Source: Actinomycetota bacterium (GTDB lineage Bacteria; Actinomycetota; Acidimicrobiia; Acidimicrobiales; Ilumatobacteraceae). From it: DNA of 64,000 bases. The DNA lies in the NCBI GenBank assembly GCA_009701715.1, contig WLJO01000001.1:114141-178140 (forward strand), read 5' to 3'. The stretch's first letter is position 1, and every line of letters starts with the position of its first letter. The notes under the pieces are model-generated. The model saw nothing but the letters and a program-made list of their open reading frames with translations, did not search any database and was not told the origin of the DNA. The position numbers and the translations under genes are program-made. Shown here piece after piece: positions 25,050 to 34,180 of this stretch.

Positions 25050-25649
25050 ATGCGTCTGCGACGCCTGATCGCCCCGGCGATCGCTCTCCTGCCGCTCGTA
25101 CTGTCCGCCTGCTCGGGTCACGGTGCGCACGGCGGTGCGCAACCCGCCGCAACAACCGAGACTGCTACCGGGCTTGGCATCGATGACGACAACGTCGCCT
25201 TTGCCCGGGGCATGATCGGCCACCATCAGCAGGCCGTCGAGATGGCGGACCTCGCTCTCTCGCCGAGCGCCAAGGCATCGCCAACGGTCCGCGCCCTCGC
25301 CACCCGGATCAAGGCGGAACAGAGTCCCGAGATCGAGCAGATGACGCAATGGCTCGTCGGATGGGGACGGCCCGTTGCACTGGCCGATCACGATGGCCAT
25401 GACATGGTCAAGATGACCGGGATGATGACCGATGAGGAGATGACCCAACTGGCCGGGGCCAAGGGTGTCGGCTTCGACACGCTGTGGCTTTCGCTCATGA
25501 TCGAGCATCACCGCAGCGCCATCGAGGCGGCCTCAACGGCAAAGACAGCGGGATCGGACGCCGGAGTGATCGCACTGGCGGACCGCATCATCACGTCGCA
25601 GCAGGCCGAGATCGCCGAGATGCAGGGCCTCCTCGACGGCCAGGGCTGA
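25050..25649 (+). CDS. DUF305 lipoprotein
   Basis: A 199-residue exported lipoprotein with lipobox VLSAC and a His/Gly-rich spacer (HGAHGG). The helical domain shows the duplicated DUF305 motif: MIGHHQQAVEMADLAL and LSLMIEHHRSAIEAAS, plus a Met/His segment in between. DUF305 proteins are four-helix bundles often found beside copper genes and may bind metal. Co-transcribed with the peroxidase. Function not established. Confidence 0.88.
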   Translation: MRLRRLIAPAIALLPLVLSACSGHGAHGGAQPAATTETATGLGIDDDNVAFARGMIGHHQQAVEMADLALSPSAKASPTVRALATRIKAEQSPEIEQMTQWLVGWGRPVALADHDGHDMVKMTGMMTDEEMTQLAGAKGVGFDTLWLSLMIEHHRSAIEAASTAKTAGSDAGVIALADRIITSQQAEIAEMQGLLDGQG

Positions 25650-25657
25650 CGAAGGGG

Positions 25658-26176
25658 CTAGTCCTTCACCACGAAGGCAAACGCACACACGTAGGCCTTC
25701 GTCTGCCCGCCCGATGTCGTGTACTCCCGGCAGAACCGGTACTGCCGTGGCGTGAGCGCTGCCGGGACTCTGAAGGCAACATCGGTTGCGAGCGGAACCG
25801 CAACTGCCGGAACGGTGGCCTCGGTGCCGCTGCCGATCGATTGCATCACCGAACCGGACTCCTCATTGGCGATCCACCAGAGCGTGCGCCAGGTCTCCCC
25901 CACCTTGAGGTCGACGTTGGTCTGCGCGCCGCCCACCCAGTCCCCCGAGCGGTCGCCAGTGACACTGAGGACGAGTCGCTCCCCGGGCGACAGGTGCGAC
26001 GGCGTGGCAGCGAGCGCGAACGGCGCGTCGGTGCTTACGTCGCGGGCAGGAACACCCTTGGGGTCGCTTACCGGCGAGGTTGTCGTTGACGAGCCAGAGG
26101 GTGTCGACGCCCCACACGATGCGGTGAGCGCAGCCAGGCCGACGGCGACCGCTGCGGTGGTGCGAGGGAGCCGCAT
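25658..26176 (-). CDS. Lipoprotein of unknown function
   Basis: A 172-residue lipoprotein: signal MRLPRTTAAVAVGLAAL and lipobox TASC, then a Ser/Thr-rich linker (SGSSTTTSP) and a beta-rich domain (PSHLSPGERLVLSVTG, GETWRTLWWI). Two cysteines near the end (RFCREY, AYVCAFAF) could pair. No family recognised. It lies 4 bp after the nitronate monooxygenase stop on the same strand, so it is probably in that operon. Confidence 0.65.
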   Translation of the reverse strand: MRLPRTTAAVAVGLAALTASCGASTPSGSSTTTSPVSDPKGVPARDVSTDAPFALAATPSHLSPGERLVLSVTGDRSGDWVGGAQTNVDLKVGETWRTLWWIANEESGSVMQSIGSGTEATVPAVAVPLATDVAFRVPAALTPRQYRFCREYTTSGGQTKAYVCAFAFVVKD

Positions 26177-26180
26177 GACG

Positions 26181-27311
26181 TCAGGCCATCATGTCCCCGA
26201 GGCGCTGTGCCGCCTCGATGAACTCTTCGACGATCTCGATGACCACGCGGCCCGCAGGCTTCACCTCGTTCATCGACCCAACGATCTGGCCAACGAAGTA
26301 ATTGGCAAGCTTGCCCGCCCCGGAACTCATGTCCTTGGCCGCCCGGTCGATGCGGATGCTCGCCTCGCCGATGAGGATCGGCTGGAGCGGCATGGGGAGC
26401 GGCCCCGGCGACTCCGGGCTCTCCCATTCCTCGGTCCAGGCCGTTCGAAGCTGGCGGGCCGGCTTGCCGGTACGGCTGCGCGAGCGGACGGTGTCCGACG
26501 ACGTTGCCGCGAGGAACTTCTGCTTCACGAGCGGGTGGGTCTCGGCCTCCTCGGTGGTGAGCCACACCGAACCGCACCAGACCCCGTCTGCGCCCAAGGC
26601 GATCGATGCTGCCATCTGGCGGCCCCTGCCGATACCACCGGCTGCGAGCACCGGAACCGGGGTCACCGCATCCACGATCTCTGGCACGAGCACCATCGTG
26701 CCGATCTCCCCGGTGTGGCCGCCCGCCTCGCCGCCCTGGGCGATAATGAGGTCGACACCGGCGGCAACGTGACGCACTGCGTGGGACGCCTTTCCGGCGA
26801 GCGCGCCAACCTTCACGCCGTTCGCGTGTGCCCGCTCAATCATGTCCGGCGGCGGTGAGCCGAGGGCGTTCACGATGAGCGCAATGTCGTGGGAGAACGC
26901 CACATCCATCAACGGCAAGGCCTGGTCGTAGCTCATCGGTGCAGCGTTGTCCCCGGCGGCGTAGTCCTTCCAGCCGGCCGGAAGCGGCGGCACGTCGTAC
27001 CGGTCGAGCAGGTTCGCGAGGAAGTCCTTGTGCTCCTGAGGGATGAGCGCCTTGAGGTCCGAGCGGGAGATGCCGCCCTCGTCCTTGCCGATGTACTTGG
27101 CCGGAACGATGACGTCCACGCCGAACGGCTTGTTCCCCACCTGCTCACGGATCCACCGGAGGTCGATATCGAGTTGCTCGGGCGTGTGTGCAGCCGCTCC
27201 GAGCACGCCCATACCGCCGGCCTTGCTGACGGCTGCTACCACGTCACGGCAGTGGGTGAACGCGAAGATCGGGAACTCGATACCGAACATCTCACAGACC
27301 TTGTTGTTCAC
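26181..27311 (-). CDS. Nitronate monooxygenase-family FMN enzyme
   Basis: A 376-residue TIM-barrel flavoenzyme. FGIEFPIFAFTHCRDVVAAVSKAGGMGVLGA, the Q-GGEAGGH segment (DLIIAQGGEAGGHTG) and VLAAGGIGRGRQMAASIALGADGVWCG are typical of NMO (2-nitropropane dioxygenase) and related enoyl-reductase-like proteins. It uses FMN to oxidise alkyl nitronates or similar electron-rich substrates. GTG 27311 with GGGAGG seven bases upstream. Precise substrate unknown. Confidence 0.85.
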   Translation of the reverse strand: MNNKVCEMFGIEFPIFAFTHCRDVVAAVSKAGGMGVLGAAAHTPEQLDIDLRWIREQVGNKPFGVDVIVPAKYIGKDEGGISRSDLKALIPQEHKDFLANLLDRYDVPPLPAGWKDYAAGDNAAPMSYDQALPLMDVAFSHDIALIVNALGSPPPDMIERAHANGVKVGALAGKASHAVRHVAAGVDLIIAQGGEAGGHTGEIGTMVLVPEIVDAVTPVPVLAAGGIGRGRQMAASIALGADGVWCGSVWLTTEEAETHPLVKQKFLAATSSDTVRSRSRTGKPARQLRTAWTEEWESPESPGPLPMPLQPILIGEASIRIDRAAKDMSSGAGKLANYFVGQIVGSMNEVKPAGRVVIEIVEEFIEAAQRLGDMMA

Positions 27312-27378
27312 GGGCCGACCTCCCTGTCCGCACCCTGCGGCGCCTGCCCAGCATCGCACAGACGCAGGGTCAAGGTCC

Positions 27379-27384
27379 TAGGGT
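27379..27384 (+). promoter_or_regulatory. -10 element (TAGGGT)
   Basis: TAGGGT ends 7 nt before ATG 27392 and argues against an in-frame GTG at 27383. Confidence 0.5.
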
Positions 27385-27391
27385 GCGGGGC

Positions 27392-27838
27392 ATGACTTCA
27401 CTCGAGGGCGAGTACATCCCCAGCACCCTGGGCTGGGTGAAGGACCAGATCGACACGTACGAACGAACCGGCGGCAAGGAAGCCAACACCCTGCGCGACA
27501 CGGGCATCCCCGTCATCATCGTGACGATGCGCGGCGCCAAGTCGGGTGCCGTCCGCAAGATCGCGCTGATGCGCGTGGAGCACGAGGGTGCCTACGCGCT
27601 CGTCGCCTCCAGGGGCGGTGCGCCCCACAATCCTGACTGGTACACGAATCTCGTGAGCCACCCGGACGAGGTATTACTGCAGGATGGCCCCGAGCCGTAC
27701 GCCGTATCCATCCGGGAGGTCGAGGGAGCCGAGCGTGGCGAGTGGTGGGAGCGCTCGGTCGCGGTGTTCGCCCCCTACGCCGAGTACCAGACAAAGACGA
27801 GCCGCGTGATCCCGGTGATCATCGCGGAGCGCAAGTAG
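27392..27838 (+). CDS. Ddn-like F420(deazaflavin)-dependent nitroreductase family protein
   Basis: A 148-residue split-barrel protein. VIIVTMRGAKSGAVRKIALMRVEHEG and ASRGGAPHNPDWYTNLVSHPDE are standard features of the deazaflavin-dependent Ddn/FGD-type family (the GAKSG...R..PL-like cofactor loop and NPDWY). Such enzymes reduce quinones or nitro compounds with F420H2. F420 dependence is inferred from the family. Sits alone between a divergent operon and the Rieske genes. Confidence 0.88.
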   Translation: MTSLEGEYIPSTLGWVKDQIDTYERTGGKEANTLRDTGIPVIIVTMRGAKSGAVRKIALMRVEHEGAYALVASRGGAPHNPDWYTNLVSHPDEVLLQDGPEPYAVSIREVEGAERGEWWERSVAVFAPYAEYQTKTSRVIPVIIAERK

Positions 27839-27936
27839 CAGCGCTTTGCAGCGGAAGAATCACCGCGCGGCTACTACCGTAAAGGTGTTCATCGCGCCGC
27901 CGTAGCGACCGGGACCAGACGGGGGTAAGCGGACAC

Positions 27937-29304
27937 ATGGCGATCTCTAGGGGCGACATCGAACACTTGGTGTCGGACGAACGCGGCGAGCTCGACCGTC
28001 GGATATTCAGCGACGACGAGATCTTTGAACTCGAGATGGAGCGCATCTTCGGGAAGGCCTGGCTGTTCCTCTGCCACGAGAGCCAAATCCCGGCCCAGGG
28101 CGATTTCTTCGAGTCGGTGATGGGGCGGGACAACGTCCTCGTCGTGCGCCAGAAGGACGGCTCGGTGCGGGCATTCATCAACTCCTGCACCCACCGGGGT
28201 AACGCCGTGTGCCGGGCCGAGGAGGGCAATGCACGCAGCTTCCTGTGCACCTATCACGGGTGGTCCTACGGCATCGACGGAACGCTCAAGGGCGTTCCCG
28301 GGTACAAGACGTTCTACGACGGACAGCTCGACAAATCCGAACTGGGTCTGCGACACATCGCCCGCCTCGACACGTACCACGGGTTCGTCTTCGGCAGCCA
28401 CGACGCATCTGCTCCGGCGCTCGTTGACTACCTCGGTCCGACGGGGCGCCTCGGTCTCGACCTCATCGCCGCACGCGGTGACATGGAGGTCATCCCCGGG
28501 ATCCAGAAGTTCGTCGTCGACTGCAACTGGAAGGTCACCGTCGACAACGTCTTCGACTGGTACCACCCGCAGGTGTCGCACGCATCCGCAACGATGGTGG
28601 ACGCCACCGGGCGGGACCGCCACCAGGGCCGGCACCGCACGCTCGACATGGCCGGTGTCGACATGGAGAGCGGCGAGAGCCTCGCCGCAACAGTGTCCGG
28701 TATCTCGGCAACGGACTTCGACCAAGTGGTCCTGCTCGGCGAGTTCGGCCACGGCATCGGCGGCCCCACCACGTCGTCAACCGGAGCGGTCGAGTTCGAC
28801 GACTCCTGGCGCCGGACAGAACGCGCCCAGACACTGCTCGGGCCGGTCGGGGTAAGTGTGGGCGGGCACCCCAACATCTTCCCCACCGCATGGGTCACGA
28901 TGGCTCCGTCGCAGATCTCGCTGCGCATCCCCCGCTCAGCGACGTCCACGGAGATCTGGTGGTTCTCGTTCGTCGACGCTGCGCTCTCGCCCGAGCAGAA
29001 GGCGTTCCAGGCGCGCATCGCAACACGCATCTTCGGGCCCTCCGGACTGCTCGAGCAGGATGACGGGGAGAACTGGGTGCAGGTGACGATGCAGAGCCGC
29101 GGTGCCGCGAGCCGCGGGATCAAGCACACCATGAGCATGGGGATCGGTCGCGGCGCTGTTATCCACGAGGCGGGTCTGCACCGGATCGAGGGGACCACAT
29201 CGGAGCACGGGCAGCGTTGGATGTATCGGGCGTGGCGCGAATGGATGACCGCCGAGACGTGGGACGAGCTACGGGAGGCAACCGTGCCGGGGGACGTGCT
29301 GTGA
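27937..29304 (+). CDS. Rieske aromatic-ring hydroxylating oxygenase, alpha subunit
   Basis: A 455-residue oxygenase component. The [2Fe-2S] Rieske motif is CTH (84-86) and CTYH (104-107). The mononuclear iron site is shown by DNVFDWYHPQVSH (Asp207, His210, His215) and the EQDDGENW ligand region near residues 373-380. It hydroxylates an aromatic or related ring using electrons from a reductase that is not present here. GTGA overlap couples it to the beta subunit. Substrate cannot be told from the sequence. Confidence 0.93.
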   Translation: MAISRGDIEHLVSDERGELDRRIFSDDEIFELEMERIFGKAWLFLCHESQIPAQGDFFESVMGRDNVLVVRQKDGSVRAFINSCTHRGNAVCRAEEGNARSFLCTYHGWSYGIDGTLKGVPGYKTFYDGQLDKSELGLRHIARLDTYHGFVFGSHDASAPALVDYLGPTGRLGLDLIAARGDMEVIPGIQKFVVDCNWKVTVDNVFDWYHPQVSHASATMVDATGRDRHQGRHRTLDMAGVDMESGESLAATVSGISATDFDQVVLLGEFGHGIGGPTTSSTGAVEFDDSWRRTERAQTLLGPVGVSVGGHPNIFPTAWVTMAPSQISLRIPRSATSTEIWWFSFVDAALSPEQKAFQARIATRIFGPSGLLEQDDGENWVQVTMQSRGAASRGIKHTMSMGIGRGAVIHEAGLHRIEGTTSEHGQRWMYRAWREWMTAETWDELREATVPGDVL

Positions 29305-29828
29305 GCGGACTGGATGACCGCGTCGCGGCGATGCTGCGTCAGCACGAGGTGGAACAGTTCCTCTACCACGAGGCTGCCCTGCTCGATGCGCACGAGTACG
29401 CCGCCTGGCTCGACCTCTTCAGCGACGACACCCACTACTTCATGCCGATCCGCCGAACCGTCTCGCACAAAGACGCCGACCGCGAGTTCACCCGCCCCGG
29501 CCAGGTGGCCTATTTCGACGATCCCAAGGCACTCCTCAGAGTCCGTGTCGACAAACTGCTGACAGGGAGGTCGTGGAGCGAGGACCCGCCGTCACGGACA
29601 CGCCGCCTTATCACCAACGTTCGCGTGCTGGCCGACAACGGTGCAGAACTCGAGATCGCCTCCAACTTTCACCTCTACCGTACGCGCCTCAAGTCGGAGG
29701 AGGACTCGTGGATCGGATCGCGCAGGGACGTGCTGCGCCGCCACGACGACTCGTTCCTCATCGCCCGGCGAGAGATCCGTCTCGAGCAGACCGTGATCCT
29801 CTCGCGCAACCTGAGCAACTTTTTCTAG
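29301..29828 (+). CDS. Aromatic-ring hydroxylating oxygenase, beta subunit
   Basis: A 175-residue NTF2-like beta subunit. EVEQFLYHEAALLDAHEYAAWLDLF, the F..HY.MPIR and the RRLITNVRV segments match small subunits of ring-hydroxylating dioxygenases, which pack against the alpha subunit and help define substrate range. GTG 29301 overlaps the alpha-subunit stop. The pair therefore forms the alpha3beta3-type oxygenase. Confidence 0.9.
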   Translation: MSGLDDRVAAMLRQHEVEQFLYHEAALLDAHEYAAWLDLFSDDTHYFMPIRRTVSHKDADREFTRPGQVAYFDDPKALLRVRVDKLLTGRSWSEDPPSRTRRLITNVRVLADNGAELEIASNFHLYRTRLKSEEDSWIGSRRDVLRRHDDSFLIARREIRLEQTVILSRNLSNFF

Positions 29829-29874
29829 TAACGCTCATTGGCCCCCCGACAGGGCTGGCGGCTAGACCAGTGAC

Positions 29875-30885
29875 ATGACCGCAGCGAATCCGGCCGACGA
29901 GTTCTTCCACCCCGTGGGCGACCACGGCGCCTGGAGCGAGAGCTACTACTTCAACTTCATCGACCACACCACCGGCGTTGGCGCGTTCACCCGCATGGGC
30001 TTCCGGCCGAACGACGGCTGGGCCGATGCACTCCACGGGGTGTACCTCCCGAACGGCCGGGTGATCTTCACCTACGGCCGCCGCACTGACCTCAGCCCGG
30101 CGGCGGTCAATGCGTTCGGCGACGCCGATCCTCAGGTGGCCAACCTCACACTCCGCCGCAGCGAGCCGTTCAAGCGGTGGGAGATCGTCTACTCCGGTGA
30201 AGGGCAGGATGTTGCGGACCCCACCACAATGCTTGCCGCAACGAAGGACCGTCCAGAGGACTGGGCCAAGCCCGCGCACCTCGACATGGTGGTCGGGTTC
30301 GACACGCTGAGCGAGCCGCACTACGCGGTGGGTGGGGCGCAGGGCCACTTCGAGCAGACCGGGCACGCCACCGGATACATCCGTGTGGACGGAGAGGAAT
30401 GGAAGGTGGACGGCTACGGCGTTCGCGACAAGTCATGGGGGCCGCGCACGTGGCAGGCGCCGAGCGGCAGTGCCTCCAAGGCTGCAGGCCCGGCCGCCGT
30501 CGAGCAGGGATGCTTCATCAACTGGTTCTCCATGAACTTCGGGCCCGACCTCGCGCTCGGGGGAACCTGCGGACGGACGGCCGACGGCTCGTTCCGCGGC
30601 AAGGGATGGATCCAGCGAGATGGCGAGACGCTCTCGCTCGACTCGATGACCATGACCACCGAGTTCGACCCCACCAACCCGCTGCTGCACCAACGGGTAC
30701 AGCTACGCGCGACCGACGAGCGGGGAACGCCCATCACCGTCGACGGCACCGTGCTCAGCATCTGCCCCACCAAGATCCCGCGCCGCGACGGGGTCACCTT
30801 CGTGAACGAGGGCCTGGCCCGCTTCGAGACCGAGGGCCGCGTCGGTTTCGGTATCTCCGAGCACTGGCACGCCGTCCTCCGCTAG
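29875..30885 (+). CDS. Lipocalin/CrtC-AttH-like protein (DUF7064/7065 type)
   Basis: A 336-residue protein. The sequence FFHPVGDHGAWSESYYFNF, MGFRPNDG and GYGVRDKSWGPR resemble the CrtC/AttH-like lipocalin fold (the last is the typical W-G-x-R turn), seen in proteins annotated with DUF7064/7065. A soluble isomerase, hydratase or binding role for a hydrophobic substrate is possible. It follows the oxygenase subunits by 46 bp and precedes a VOC protein, so it belongs to the same putative catabolic operon. Function is unknown. Confidence 0.6.
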   Translation: MTAANPADEFFHPVGDHGAWSESYYFNFIDHTTGVGAFTRMGFRPNDGWADALHGVYLPNGRVIFTYGRRTDLSPAAVNAFGDADPQVANLTLRRSEPFKRWEIVYSGEGQDVADPTTMLAATKDRPEDWAKPAHLDMVVGFDTLSEPHYAVGGAQGHFEQTGHATGYIRVDGEEWKVDGYGVRDKSWGPRTWQAPSGSASKAAGPAAVEQGCFINWFSMNFGPDLALGGTCGRTADGSFRGKGWIQRDGETLSLDSMTMTTEFDPTNPLLHQRVQLRATDERGTPITVDGTVLSICPTKIPRRDGVTFVNEGLARFETEGRVGFGISEHWHAVLR

Positions 30886-30919
30886 ACATCGCTTACCCAC
30901 ACCCACTCCAGGGGGAACC

Positions 30920-31699
30920 ATGCTCCGACTCCGCCAGATCGCACTCGTCGCCCACGACCTTGACCCGGTCGAGGCTGACCTGAAGGCCGTGTTCGGCCTC
31001 GGAACCGCCTTCAACGACCCGCACATCGACGTGTTCGGCCTTCGCAACGCCGTGATCCCCGCGGGCCGGCAGTTCATCGAGATCGTCTCACCGATCCGCG
31101 ACAACACCGCAGGCGGCCGCTACCTCGCCCGGCGCAACGGCGACGGCGGGTACATGACGATCTTCCAGTGCGACGACCACCCGGCAGTGAAAGCGCGTGC
31201 CGATGATCTCGGTATCCGGCGCGTGGTGGACCAGCAGGGCAAGGAGTACTGGATCCTGCAGTTGCACCCGGCCGATACGGGTGGCACGTTCCTCGAGATC
31301 GATGTCCAGCACGGTGGCGACTCCCTGGACGGCAAGTGGGAGCCGGCGGGCCCGAACTGGAGCGACAACATCACCGACACCCTCGTCGCCATCACGGCCG
31401 CAGAGATCCAGAGCCCAGACCCCGCACCGCTAGCGGACAAGTGGTCGAGGATCCTCGATGTTCCTGTCGCCGTGTCGACCGACGGCGCGGTCCGCTCGCT
31501 GACGGCGGATAACGCAACCCTGCGGTTCGTGCAGACAAAGGACGGTCGCCCGGAGGGACTCGGCGGGATCGACGTCACCGTGAGGCCAGCGGACCTCAGT
31601 GCGGTGCTCGCTCGAGCCGAGGCGAGGGGACTCGCTCAGACCGGGGATCGCTCGCTGCTGAACATCGGCGGGATACGTGTTCGGGTGCGCGCGGCCTGA
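30920..31699 (+). CDS. VOC/glyoxalase-like protein
   Basis: A 259-residue protein with two vicinal-oxygen-chelate-type halves: residues about 1-130 (RQIALVAHDLDPVEADLKAVFGLG, PAGRQFIEIVSP, GGTFLEID) and about 150-255. Metal-binding His/Glu residues of the first half are visible (VAHD, FIEIVSP). VOC proteins include extradiol dioxygenases, epimerases and glyoxalases. AGGGGG lies six bases before ATG 30920. Position after the Rieske genes suggests ring cleavage or processing of the same compound. Confidence 0.75.
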   Translation: MLRLRQIALVAHDLDPVEADLKAVFGLGTAFNDPHIDVFGLRNAVIPAGRQFIEIVSPIRDNTAGGRYLARRNGDGGYMTIFQCDDHPAVKARADDLGIRRVVDQQGKEYWILQLHPADTGGTFLEIDVQHGGDSLDGKWEPAGPNWSDNITDTLVAITAAEIQSPDPAPLADKWSRILDVPVAVSTDGAVRSLTADNATLRFVQTKDGRPEGLGGIDVTVRPADLSAVLARAEARGLAQTGDRSLLNIGGIRVRVRAA

Positions 31700-31779
31700 T
31701 CTGCCCACGGGGTTGTCCTTCACCCTATTGTTGACTAACTTGATCGGCATTCGGGCTATCCGGCCCACCGGGAGACACC

Positions 31780-32361
31780 ATGAGCGTCCTCAACGAAGTC
31801 CTTCAAGCAAACGCGTCGTACGCAGCAACCTTCGGCGACAAGGCCAACCTTGCACTCCCGCCCGCACGCCGCTTCGCCATCCTCACCTGCATGGATGCCC
31901 GTCTCGACCCCGCGAAGTACGCAGGTCTCGCCGAGGGCGATGCCCACGTGATCCGCAATGCAGGCGGACGTGCAAGCGATGACGCGATCCGTTCGCTCGT
32001 CATCTCCTACAAGTTGCTGGGCACCCAGGAGTGGTTCGTCGTTCACCACACCGATTGCGGCATGGAGTTCTTCACCAACGACGTGATGAGCGGCCTGCTC
32101 GAGTCGAGCCTCGAGACGGCGGCACTCGGCGCCGGTGGCTTCACCGATGTCGGCAAAGGCCCCGGCTCGCCCGAGGGCAAGTACATCAACTGGCTCACCG
32201 TCGCAGACCAGACCGGCAGCGTGGTGGAAGACGTGCAGCGCATCCGCAGGCACCCGCTCGTGCCGAAGAACATCCCCATCTACGGCTACGTCTACGACGT
32301 GCGCAGCGGCAAGCTCATCGAGGTTCCCGCTGCCACCGCAGCGGGCAAAGCCAGCGCGTAA
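31780..32361 (+). CDS. Beta-class carbonic anhydrase
   Basis: A 193-residue enzyme. LTCMDARLD supplies Cys37 and the Asp39-Arg41 dyad, and VVHHTDCGM supplies His90 and Cys93 of the zinc site. VIRNAGGRA is a family motif. It interconverts CO2 and bicarbonate for pH and carboxylation balance. A TTGACT (31731-31736) with an 18-bp spacer to GCTATC forms a plausible promoter, and GGGAGA lies before ATG 31780. The C-terminus is Ala-rich and tapers off. Confidence 0.92.
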   Translation: MSVLNEVLQANASYAATFGDKANLALPPARRFAILTCMDARLDPAKYAGLAEGDAHVIRNAGGRASDDAIRSLVISYKLLGTQEWFVVHHTDCGMEFFTNDVMSGLLESSLETAALGAGGFTDVGKGPGSPEGKYINWLTVADQTGSVVEDVQRIRRHPLVPKNIPIYGYVYDVRSGKLIEVPAATAAGKASA

Positions 32362-32382
32362 CAACACAGCAGTTTCTCGATC

Positions 32383-32414
32383 GGGCCGCCGGGGCAACCC
32401 CCCCCCGGCGGCCC
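32383..32414. terminator. Bidirectional stem-loop terminator
   Basis: A 12-bp perfect stem GGGCCGCCGGGG (32383-32394) with CCCCGGCGGCCC (32403-32414) and an 8-nt loop. It lies between the convergent carbonic anhydrase and ABC-F genes and is followed by a GTTGCGTTGTGG stretch on the plus strand. Confidence 0.8.
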
Positions 32415-32431
32415 GTTGCGTTGTGGTGTTC

Positions 32432-34084
32432 CTAGACAACAGCGTCGTCGACGACACGCCCGGACTCGAGGCGGATCGTTCGGCTCAGCCTCACGGTGTC
32501 CAGCAGCGAACGATCGTGGGTCACCAGCAGCACCGTCCCACGGAATGCCTCGAGCGCCACCTCGAGCTGTTCGATAGCCGGGAGGTCGAGATGGTTCGTC
32601 GGCTCGTCGAGCACGAGACAGTTCGTGCCGTTCGCCATGAGGAGGGCGAGCACCGCCCGGGTCCGCTCCCCGGGCGACAGCGTTGCCGTCGGACGGTGAA
32701 CCTCGTTGGCGCCAATGCCGAACTTGGCGAGAAGCGTCCGAGCATCCGGAACCGTCAGTCCGGTGCGCTCCATGAACGACTCAAGCAGCGATCCACGTTC
32801 GGACATCTGGAGGCGTCGCTGCTCGAGTTCCCCGATCACGACACCCGGCCCGACGCGACGAGATCCTGTGTCCAGCGACTGCCGGCCGAGCAGCACATCG
32901 AGCAGGGTGCTCTTGCCGCTCCCGTTGTGCCCGACGATGGCAACGCGTTCGCCCGAACTGATAGCGAGCGTCAACGGACCGAGGGTGAAGGCACCCTTGT
33001 GGACCTGCGCCCCGTCGAGCGCAAACGCAAGATCGCCGCTGCGGCCCACCTCGCCGAACGCAAGACGTAGTTCCCATGCCTCCCGCGGTGCGTCCACCTG
33101 CTCGAGGCGCTCCAGCGCACGCTCGGTGCGCGCTGCCTTCCCCGCTAACTGCTCCGACTGATTGATCTTGAAGGCCTTCGCGTTCTTGTCGTTGTCGTCG
33201 GGCTGCTTCTTCGCGCGCCGGAGCCCCTGGGTTGCCCACTCCCGCTCGCGCTGGGCACGCCCGAGCAGCGTGGAGCGCTTGTCGGCGAAGTCGTCGTAGC
33301 GTTCCTGGGCGTGCTGAGCGGCGATCTCCCGCTCGGCCAGGAAGGCGTCCCACCCGCCGGCGAACAGGGCCAGCCGGTGCGTGAACGGGTCGAATTCGGC
33401 AACGTGCGTCACCGTGCGACGGAGGAACTCGCGGTCGTGGCTCACGATGACAAGCCCCGCCTGTTGGGCATTCACCCACTGCTCCAGACGCTCGAGACCG
33501 ACGAGATCCAGGTCATTCGTCGGCTCGTCGAGCAGGAACGCATCGAACCGCGCGAGCAGCAGCGCTGCGAGGCCGACACGGGCTGCCTCGCCGCCGGACA
33601 GCGAGGCCATCGACTGTGCCAGCAGACGTGCATCGATCCCGAGGTCGTCGCACACCGCGCCGAGGCGGGCGTCGAGGTCCGCAGCACCGAGCGCGAGCCA
33701 GCGATCGAATGCATCGGCATAGCGGTCGTCGGACCCGGCCGCACCCGTTGCGAGCGCGTTCGTGGCTTCCTCGAGCTCCACGTTCGCTGCTGTCACACCG
33801 GTCCGCCGGCTGATGAACTCCGTCACCGCTTCGGTGTCGCTGCGGTCCGGTTCCTGGGGCAGGTACCCGACGGTTGCCGTGCGGGGTGAGACATCGACAC
33901 TTCCGGCATCGAGCGGCACCAGACCGGCGAGCGCACGCAGCAGGGTTGATTTTCCGACGCCGTTCGGCCCGATGAGGCCGATCCGCCGGGCGGGTGTCAC
34001 GTCGAGATCCACGCCGTCCAGCACGAGCGCGGGGCCGAGCGACAGCACGACAGACTTGGCATGAAGGCTTGAGTGCGACGACAT
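32432..34084 (-). CDS. ABC-F family ATPase (ribosome-associated type)
   Basis: A 550-residue protein with two ABC domains and no membrane part: first Walker A GPNGVGKST, signature LSGGEAARVG, LLDEPTNDLD; second GHNGSGKST, LSPGERTRAV, LVLDEPTNHLD. Between them is a charged linker with HAQERYDDFADKRSTLLG and a basic stretch. ABC-F proteins act on stalled ribosomes; some give antibiotic resistance. ATG 34084 follows TAGCGT by 10 nt with GGGGG in the gap. Specific role unknown. Confidence 0.9.
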   Translation of the reverse strand: MSSHSSLHAKSVVLSLGPALVLDGVDLDVTPARRIGLIGPNGVGKSTLLRALAGLVPLDAGSVDVSPRTATVGYLPQEPDRSDTEAVTEFISRRTGVTAANVELEEATNALATGAAGSDDRYADAFDRWLALGAADLDARLGAVCDDLGIDARLLAQSMASLSGGEAARVGLAALLLARFDAFLLDEPTNDLDLVGLERLEQWVNAQQAGLVIVSHDREFLRRTVTHVAEFDPFTHRLALFAGGWDAFLAEREIAAQHAQERYDDFADKRSTLLGRAQREREWATQGLRRAKKQPDDNDKNAKAFKINQSEQLAGKAARTERALERLEQVDAPREAWELRLAFGEVGRSGDLAFALDGAQVHKGAFTLGPLTLAISSGERVAIVGHNGSGKSTLLDVLLGRQSLDTGSRRVGPGVVIGELEQRRLQMSERGSLLESFMERTGLTVPDARTLLAKFGIGANEVHRPTATLSPGERTRAVLALLMANGTNCLVLDEPTNHLDLPAIEQLEVALEAFRGTVLLVTHDRSLLDTVRLSRTIRLESGRVVDDAVV

Positions 34085-34094
34085 CGGAACCCCC

Positions 34095-34100
34095 ACGCTA
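34095..34100 (-). promoter_or_regulatory. -10 element (TAGCGT) of ABC-F gene
   Basis: TAGCGT precedes ATG 34084 by 10 nt on the minus strand. Confidence 0.4.
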
Positions 34101-34131
34101 CGTCCGGCACCACGTGCCGCACGCGAACACC

Positions 34132-34137
34132 TAGAGT
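34132..34137 (+). promoter_or_regulatory. -10 element (TAGAGT) upstream of leader peptide
   Basis: TAGAGT ends 7 nt before GTG 34145, the first codon of a ten-residue leader frame. Confidence 0.4.
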
Positions 34138-34144
34138 CGCCACT

Positions 34145-34177
34145 GTGAACCTCTCGGCCCCCACCAGCGGTTACTGA
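34145..34177 (+). CDS. Putative ten-residue leader peptide
   Basis: GTG 34145 begins a short frame VNLSAPTSGY ending at TGA 34175-34177, three bases before the dehalogenase ATG 34181. A TAGAGT hexamer 7 nt upstream would start transcription at or near the GTG, so ribosomes would meet this frame first. The function, if any, could be translational coupling or attenuation. Only sequence position supports it. Confidence 0.3.
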   Translation: MNLSAPTSGY

Positions 34178-34180
34178 CCC

